This document shows, in pieces, positions 58,301-64,000 of a stretch of DNA of 64,000 bases; position 1 is the first letter of the stretch; the number at the start of each line of letters is the position of its first letter. The translations under genes were made by a program, and so were the position numbers. The stretch is from NCBI RefSeq assembly GCF_037975245.1, contig NC_092563.1, forward strand, positions 27,179,960 to 27,243,959, in the 5' to 3' direction. The stretch is from Apostichopus japonicus. Lineage: Eukaryota; Echinodermata; Holothuroidea; Aspidochirotida; Stichopodidae. A model generated the notes under the pieces. The model saw only the letters and a list, made by a program, of their open reading frames with translations. It had not been told where the DNA came from and made no database searches.

Positions 58301-60116
58301 TCATATCAACCAGAACAGGTGGAACAAGATGGATTGGTCACACACAGAATGCACTGACCAACTTGTTGTTTGGTTATCCTGCGATAGTGCAACATCTCCT
58401 GGAGGTAATCATTGCTTTGTACTTAATGCTTAAGCTTGTCACCAACAACATCACCAATATCATAACTTCAACAAACTTAGGCCTATTGTATTTTCATGCA
58501 ATTATTTATTTAACACTCTCAGATCAAAGAACACAACCAGACAAGCAATGATTCCAAAGGAAAGAGTGCTGGCTTCCTCAAGTTATTGCTATCCAGGCCA
58601 TTCCTTGGGTTTCTCCACTTCATGGTAGATGTAACCAACATCCTGGGACGACTCTCTCGTACTTTCCAGAGAATGGACATGAATTTACCTGAAATGCCCA
58701 AACTTGTGAAAGACACGGTGACCTCTCTTGACAAGTTGAAATCACAGTAAGTGACTGACAATTACCTCCACTACTTTCTTATCCTTAGTTATCAGAACTT
58801 GTTTGGTTTTGATTTTGAATGTATACGCTCAAATTACTGAAGTTTCACTTTTCTTTCTGTTAAAGACAAGGACCTGCATTGAGACAGTTCCAGAGGGCAG
58901 CCACTGACGGTACGTTCCATGGCCACAAGATCGAGGGAGAGCCAATCAACAAAGCCGAGTGTGATCTTGCAGTCACCAGCATCACAGAGGCTATCAACAT
59001 TAGATTTGACATTGATGCCATACAACTTGCAGCAGCCAAAGTCATCAGTTTCAAGTCCTGGCCCATTGAGGCAGAAAGAGGTGGGTTTTTCGTGTGCATG
59101 ATTGAATCATGTAACATGGTATGATGAACAAATTTGACATTTGATCAAATGTAGTTCAGTATTCCAAATCTCCAGTAGGTTTGTTTTTCTTTTCTTTCAG
59201 ACTTTGGTGATGCTGAGATTGCAGAACTGGTGGATTACTTCAGCCCAGTCCTTGAAAAAGCTGGCACGAACACAAATTCAATCGAGATGGAATGGTCAAG
59301 TGTCAAAGAAAGTGCTTACACAGAGTGAGTTCTCAATTAACAAATCAAATGTTTTGTTTGTTTTATATAATAATTATATCACCCTGTCCCCCTATCTATG
59401 CAAACCAAGCTCTTTAGAACTATTCCTAGTGATGTAGTATTACAGCACCAACTCAGTCAGCTAACTTGAACTTATTCCATTTTTCTCCACAGCTACAAAC
59501 CAGTGTACAATGCATCATGGGAGCAGCTTGGAGTCAAGTATAGAGTCGATGCTGAAAATCTATTTTCACTGGTGGATCTCATCCTGACAATCCCTGCTCA
59601 CTCTGTGGAATGTGAGCGGGGATTTAGTCAGATGAAACGCGTGAAAACCGACTGGAGAAACCAGCTGACAAGTACCGCACTAACTAGTACCCTGAGGATA
59701 CTGATAGAAGGGCCGAGCATTAAAGAGTTCGACCCGTTACCGGCGATTATCTTTTGGAACTCAGTTGCCAAAAATGTGTGAGACGCCCTTTCCAGCCCCC
59801 ATATGGGAAGAGGACCCCCGCTGTGGAAGCTGAAAAGGAGATAGTAGAGAGTGATGATGGTGAATGATGATGATGAAAATCCTGTGATTACAGTGCAGAG
59901 TGGTGATGATGATGGCGACGATCCTGTACCTGTAGTTTTGTAGAAAATCAATACATCACTGACTAGTCCCACATCTTGTCTAGTCCTTTATTCGAGTCAT
60001 TGTCAAATCTACTCCGAAATTTGGAAGGACTACCTGGTTTTGCGCAGGACTACCAACCTTTCTTTGTTTGGTTGTCCTTCGGACTACCTCTTGAAATTGC
60101 TTAAAATTATTCACTG
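55394..60116 (+). mobile_element. 4.7-kb autonomous-type hAT transposon
   Basis: The inverted termini CAGTGAATAATTTTAA lie at 55394-55409 and 60101-60116. The flanking CAATTG on both sides (55388-55393, 60117-60122) is a possible duplication but is itself a palindrome, so the target length is ambiguous. GGTAGTCC/GGACTACC words cluster near both ends (for example 55483-55503, 60027-60090). It encodes a complete spliced transposase. Confidence 0.75.
56560..59781 (+). CDS. hAT-superfamily transposase, ZNF862/KIAA1586-like, six exons, intact
   Basis: Exons 56560-57236, 57891-58404, 58523-58746, 58866-59080, 59201-59324 and 59493-59781 all have GT-AG borders. They sum to 2043 bp (680 residues) with no stop. 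The N terminus has a basic stretch (PPKKKSKSAEEKR) and a TTF/BED-like zinc finger (W..Y......FCNIC...H....TH). The catalytic core has the first aspartates in MCDEATD, the second in FGSDGASVMTG, then VHCIAHRLEL and the RW motif GGTRWIGH. The C-terminal hAT dimerisation region, with the catalytic glutamate area, is IPAHSVECERGFSQMKRVKT. All expected parts are present, so it could be active or domesticated. The conserved reading frame across five introns argues for recent function. Confidence 0.85.
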
Positions 60117-60122
60117 CAATTG

Positions 60123-61063
60123 TCTCTTCAGTAATGGAACTGACAGCATATCATCACTGCATGACAGCCTTTGACAGGCAAGCATTAAAGAATAATTGGA
60201 AATTGAACTATAACGTCTTTAGTACGCACGAGCATGGGCGTCAATCCTGGGGGGGGGCGGGGAACACGTCCTCCCCACATTTCGATGGGTGGGGGAAACA
60301 CTATCAAATGTCCCCCACCCCACACATTTGAAAAGAGTAGTGTCGTGGCTCTAATTGGTTAGGGCTTACACATCTCAGGATTCATGTTTCATGATTCATG
60401 GATTCAAGTTCAGTTCTATGAAAAGTGACCGAGATTTTTCACATCGGTAGACCTGCATGCAACTCTCTGTTCTAACCCTAACCCGCACCTGAACCCTCTA
60501 GAAATACACCAGCGGAGAATCCCTGCAAGGTACGCTGGTGATGGCGAGCAACGTTGTGCAGTCCACTGAAAAGAAGTTCCGCAGTAAGTATTACAAGGTA
60601 CTCGACAGCGCTGCTACCAATCTAGGTCATTACTTCGCGTCTACGGACATCATAGGCGTACGAGGCGGGGGGGGGGGGGGCAGGGGGCAGACTGCCCCCC
60701 CCAAATTCCCAGAGGACAATAAATTCGGGCAAAAGTCCTGAAAAATTCGGGTAGCCTACTAGCCTAAGAGGAGAAAAAAATATATATATAAATGTAGTAG
60801 CTTGCCCGAATCTTTTTCATATTTTTGCCCGAAAATTCCATGGAGAGCGTTCTGTGTTATTTGTTTTGTGACATTAATATTAATGTTATGAAATAGTGAT
60901 ACCATCTCTTTGATGTTACCGAAACACTCCATCGAGACACCTTACAGGGCCTCTTATGTATTTATCTAGGTCATGGATTCAGTTTTCCCACGAGAAGTTT
61001 TTAACTATCTTATTGAATCTTGGTACAGGGCCTTTTCCCAAAATAGATTCCATTATGTCTGTG
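60123..61063. other. Mostly non-coding; poly-G and small repeat fragments
   Basis: At 60235-60330 (GGGCGTCAATCCTGGGGGGG...) and 60650-60710 (GGCGTACGAGGCGGGGGG... CCCCCCCCAAATTCC) there are G-run/C-run blocks typical of short hAT-like or other repeat ends. The frame 60538-60650 (ASNVVQSTEKKFRSKYYKVL) looks coding but is too short to assign. Confidence 0.35.
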
Positions 61064-61258
61064 GAACATTCGAGAAGGTTCTCTCACGTGGTATGGAAGT
61101 TTCCATAGAAAGGGGATGGACTTCCAAACTCCCAACCAATCAGGGCAGATCAGTGCCAGCGCACTTATTTTGATATCGTTAATTTAATACAGGATGGTCA
61201 GGTTATTGGCTGCCTACTGATTGTGCGCAGTGAGATTTTATGGAAGTAAGGTATAAAA
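61064..61258 (+). promoter_or_regulatory. Promoter-like block: heat-shock element, CCAAT boxes, TATA box
   Basis: 61064-61081 reads GAACATTCGAGAAGGTTC, four perfectly phased alternating nGAAn/nTTCn units. CCAAT is at 61136-61140, an inverted CCAAT (ATTGG) at 61205-61209, and TATAAAA at 61252-61258. Order and spacing fit a plus-strand heat-inducible promoter. An AATAAA follows at 61416-61421. It could belong to an LTR or to unrelated DNA. The heat-shock element itself is symmetric. Confidence 0.55.
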
Positions 61259-61518
61259 GGAAAAGGAGGCCGAAAGTTTTATGACTTGGTCAGCAAATTT
61301 ATCACTCCGCCGAAAGTTCATCACTCCTAATTGTTTAATTGACGGAGTCAAGTCAAGTCAAATCATTGTTGTTGTGATCTTCACGTTCTGTGCTCAAACT
61401 GACACAATGAAGGCAAATAAACGCTTGATAAAGTTAACAAATTTAATTACGTTCTCGTGCTTCGCTTGACAACCACAGAGTGGTGTCATACAAGTATACA
61501 AACTTTCATATCGTTACA
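61259..61518 (-). mobile_element. Putative 3' LTR of the rightmost gypsy element (right edge defined)
   Basis: Right edge at 61518: on the minus strand TGTAACGATATG starts directly after the purine tract AAAGAAGGAAAGG (61519-61531), the standard polypurine-tract/LTR arrangement. The left edge is unresolved and may extend past 61064. The TATA and AATAAA signals in the region point the other way (plus strand), which is unusual. Confidence 0.45.
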
Positions 61519-61678
61519 CCTTTCCTTCTTTAAAAAGAAAACTTTCTTAGATCTAACTTCTATTTTTAAACTCTAATTTCCTTTTTCAAAACTAATCATA
61601 TTTCTTACCCTTAAAAGTATTAAAACATATTTACAAACACTTAACGCTTACAAGTGCTCATCAATGGCCTAATATAGG

Positions 61679-64000
61679 TCATTTACAGCAAACACAATCG
61701 GGTCTCTGCTTACGGTTCCTTTGGCTTCTTCTTAAATATGGTTCTGGTTCTTGAGTTGTGCTTGAACTCTCATTACATGCTGCATCGTTGTTGCTGCAAT
61801 CGACACTGGTTGGCAGTGCGTTTTGTGAGTCATTTACTTCATAGAACAGCTCGCTTCTGTCAATCAGCGGTTCTTTGGTAGCTCGTAAATGTTTACGATT
61901 ACGACGGAATTCACGTCCATCTTCTGTGATGATTTTGTAGGAGCGTTTGTTGACGAGTTCTTCAACGCTAGCTTTTTCCCATACTTTCTCTCGTCCTGAT
62001 GGTTGAACGCGTACTGTTTGCCCTTTGTTCAGTTCTGGAAGGAGCTTAGCACTACGATTGTAATATCGTGCTTGTTTTTCATTTCTCTTCTTTTTCTTCT
62101 GCTTGACTTCCTTCACAACCTTAGGTGTGAGAAGTTTCTTGGCAGTAGGTATAACTGTTCTAGTCCTTCGACTAAAATGACGTTGTGATGGCGATGACGA
62201 CAGACCCTCTGAAGGAGTATTCCTCCAGCTAAGCAAGCTGAGATAGAAATCTTGCTTATCCTGCTTCGCTTTCTTGATCAAGTTCTTAGCGGTCTTTATC
62301 GCATTTTCGACTTTACCATTGCTTTGTGGGAAGAGCGGCGAACTGGTTACATGGTCGAACTGATATGATTGCGCGAAATCAGCGAACTCACGGGAGGAGA
62401 AAGGTGGTCCGTTGTCTGACTGAACTGTAACTGGTATACCATGTGTAGAGAAATATCGCCTCATGATTTTGATCACTGCCGGCGCATCTTTCTTGTTTAA
62501 GAGTGTGTCAACTTCGAAGTAATCCGAAAAATAGTCCACAATACAGAGATAATCTGTACCATCGATGGTGAAAATATCGACACCAACTTTTTCTCCCTGG
62601 TGATCTGGTATGTCGTGGCTCACCAATGGTTCTTTGGATTGCTGAGTGCGGTATGTATTACAGATACTGCACTGTTCAACATAGTCTTTGACTTCTTTAC
62701 TCATACCTGGCCAATAAACCGTATCTCTCGCTCTCCTCAGCGTACTTTCAATACCAGTGTGTGAGTTGTGAAGTTTTTCTTTAATGTCCCTTCTCAGAGG
62801 TGTAGGAATGACACATCTCTGTGCTTTGAATATGATACCATCATGGATGGAAAGCTCGTCGCGAATTTGGAAGTATGGGCTAGTTCCGGTTGGCAATAGC
62901 TTTTTGTCTTCAGGCCAGCCCTCTGTAATGTATCGTTTCAGATTCTGACAGACAGGGTCACTGTTGGTCGACTCCTGAATTTGCTTGCGAGTTGCTTTAG
63001 ATACCGGAAGGAAGTCTATAATGTTTACACTTTCTGTCTCGACTTCCACTGCAGATCGTTCCTTATTCTGTAGGAAGGCTCGCGATAATGTATCTGCGAG
63101 ATACATTTCCTTTCCCGGCTTGTACACAATGTCAACATCGTACTGCACCAGTCTTAGAAGTAGCCTTTGGAGGCGCTTTGGGGCAGTCGTGATTTGTTTC
63201 TTAGAGATTGAAACCAATGGCTTGTGATCTGTCCAAAGCTTTATCTTGCGTCCGTAGGTGAATTGGTGGTTTCGCTCCAAACCAAAGATTAACGCAAGAA
63301 GTTCTTTCTCAATTTGTGAGTATCGAGTCTCTGCGGTGGTTAACGCTCTACTCGAAAATGTTACCGGCTGTCCCTGTTGCATCAGTGTGAAACCGATTCC
63401 TTTTTCCGATGCGTCTCCCTGACCTTCAGTTTCGCTTTGCGGATCGAAGTATTTCAATACTGGTGTGCTGCTGACACTACGCTTCACCTCCTTGAATGCT
63501 GCGTCTTGGTCTTGTCCCCAGCTCCATTTTGCGTCCTTATGTGTTAGACGTCGAATCGGTTCGCACGTGTCTGATAAGCTTGGAAGGAACTTAGACAAGT
63601 ATTTCACCATTCCAACGAATCGTTGTACTGCAGCAATGTCGGTTGGTTTAGGCATATCAACAATTGCCTCAACTTTCTTTGGGTCGACTTTAAGACCATC
63701 TTTAGTAACGACATGCCCTATAAAATTGATTTCTTTGCACTTAAATTCAAACTTATCTCTGTTAAACTTAATAGATCTCTCTCTGCATCTTGCAAGCAGC
63801 TTAGTCATGTTTCGGTCATGATCTTTGTCTGCTTCGGCTTCTGTTTTCCCTTTGCCAGTGACCAATATGTCATCAGCTATGATATGAACACCCTCGAGCC
63901 CTTCAAGGTTTTGATCTAGCCTTTGTTGGAAGAGTTCAGGTGCTGGGGAGATTCCAAACGGCATGCGTTTATACTTGTACCTCCCCCATGGGGTTTGGAA
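61679..64000 (-). CDS. pol: Ty3/gypsy pol, C-terminal part (RT, RNase H, integrase), runs off the window
   Basis: Open from the window edge to a TAA at 61679. It begins within RT (KRMPFGISPAPELFQQ), with the active site IIADDILV, then IGHVVTKDGLKVDP and RNase H (QGDASEKGIGF, WTDHKPLVSI, a DTLSRA end). The integrase has its H2C2 site (HNSHTGIES...CSICNTYR) and DDE residues in VGVDIFTIDG, VQSDNGPPF and NGKVENAIK. A C-terminal beta module (VWEKASVEELVNKRSYKI) follows. It is the type common in invertebrate genomes (K02A2.6-like), distinct from the Mag-like element. No stop is present in the visible part. The 5' half lies beyond 64000. Confidence 0.9.
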   Translation of the reverse strand, partial: FQTPWGRYKYKRMPFGISPAPELFQQRLDQNLEGLEGVHIIADDILVTGKGKTEAEADKDHDRNMTKLLARCRERSIKFNRDKFEFKCKEINFIGHVVTKDGLKVDPKKVEAIVDMPKPTDIAAVQRFVGMVKYLSKFLPSLSDTCEPIRRLTHKDAKWSWGQDQDAAFKEVKRSVSSTPVLKYFDPQSETEGQGDASEKGIGFTLMQQGQPVTFSSRALTTAETRYSQIEKELLALIFGLERNHQFTYGRKIKLWTDHKPLVSISKKQITTAPKRLQRLLLRLVQYDVDIVYKPGKEMYLADTLSRAFLQNKERSAVEVETESVNIIDFLPVSKATRKQIQESTNSDPVCQNLKRYITEGWPEDKKLLPTGTSPYFQIRDELSIHDGIIFKAQRCVIPTPLRRDIKEKLHNSHTGIESTLRRARDTVYWPGMSKEVKDYVEQCSICNTYRTQQSKEPLVSHDIPDHQGEKVGVDIFTIDGTDYLCIVDYFSDYFEVDTLLNKKDAPAVIKIMRRYFSTHGIPVTVQSDNGPPFSSREFADFAQSYQFDHVTSSPLFPQSNGKVENAIKTAKNLIKKAKQDKQDFYLSLLSWRNTPSEGLSSSPSQRHFSRRTRTVIPTAKKLLTPKVVKEVKQKKKKRNEKQARYYNRSAKLLPELNKGQTVRVQPSGREKVWEKASVEELVNKRSYKIITEDGREFRRNRKHLRATKEPLIDRSELFYEVNDSQNALPTSVDCSNNDAACNESSSTTQEPEPYLRRSQRNRKQRPDCVCCK

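Overview
This is a eukaryotic (metazoan) genomic window dominated by transposable elements. The evidence is GT-AG introns, tRNA-derived SINE sequence, DIRS, BEL/Pao and Mag-type Ty3/gypsy retroelements, hAT transposons, long AT-rich spacers and frequent GGCCTA-type words. The element mix fits a marine invertebrate deuterostome such as an echinoderm. That placement is inference, not proof. There is no bacterial operon structure, and most short ORFs are noise.

Host gene. Three minus-strand exons (34729-34942, 5363-5484, 4277-4366) have consensus splice sites, compatible phases and a translation that follows the N-terminal core of eukaryotic DNA topoisomerase I, though divergently. The intron between the first two is 29.2 kb long because a whole nest of transposons sits inside it. 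Without the nest it would be about 0.4 kb.

The nest, 5704-34531. The outer shell is a DIRS-type tyrosine-recombinase retrotransposon on the minus strand, bounded by 123-bp inverted terminal repeats, with broken gag and reverse transcriptase-RNase H frames. Its methyltransferase/recombinase end is missing, and a 2.7-kb stretch carrying a BEN-domain ORF stands there instead. Its RT gene is split by two insertions. One is a 14.0-kb segment (9831-23840; TA duplication, 27-bp inverted termini). The other is a 1.8-kb hAT-like element (24025-25843; 8-9-bp duplication). Its 5' leader holds a nearly intact 5.5-kb Mag-like gypsy element (28678-34147; 5-bp duplication, near-identical LTRs). The 14-kb segment is itself a ~3.9-kb element interrupted by a 10.06-kb element (11048-21111) with perfect 27-bp inverted termini and clusters of a 14-bp motif near both ends. 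That 10-kb element carries a decayed multi-exon transposase-like gene, a BEL/Pao fragment with an LTR, an 814-bp fold-back element and a tRNA-derived SINE.

Right part. From 34943 to 39205 no gene was recognised. From 39206 to 49625 there is a tandem array of ~3.0-kb units (one short diverged unit plus three near-identical ones). It is followed by a 1.65-kb non-autonomous hAT (49653-51299) with a perfect 8-bp duplication, a decayed Mag-like gypsy (about 51575-52770) and a related LTR with primer-binding site (54246-54890). Next comes a 4.7-kb hAT element (55394-60116) whose six-exon, 680-residue transposase is fully open. The window ends in the 3' part of another gypsy pol (61679-64000, minus). 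That pol lies next to a plus-strand promoter-like block with a heat-shock element, CCAAT boxes and a TATA box.
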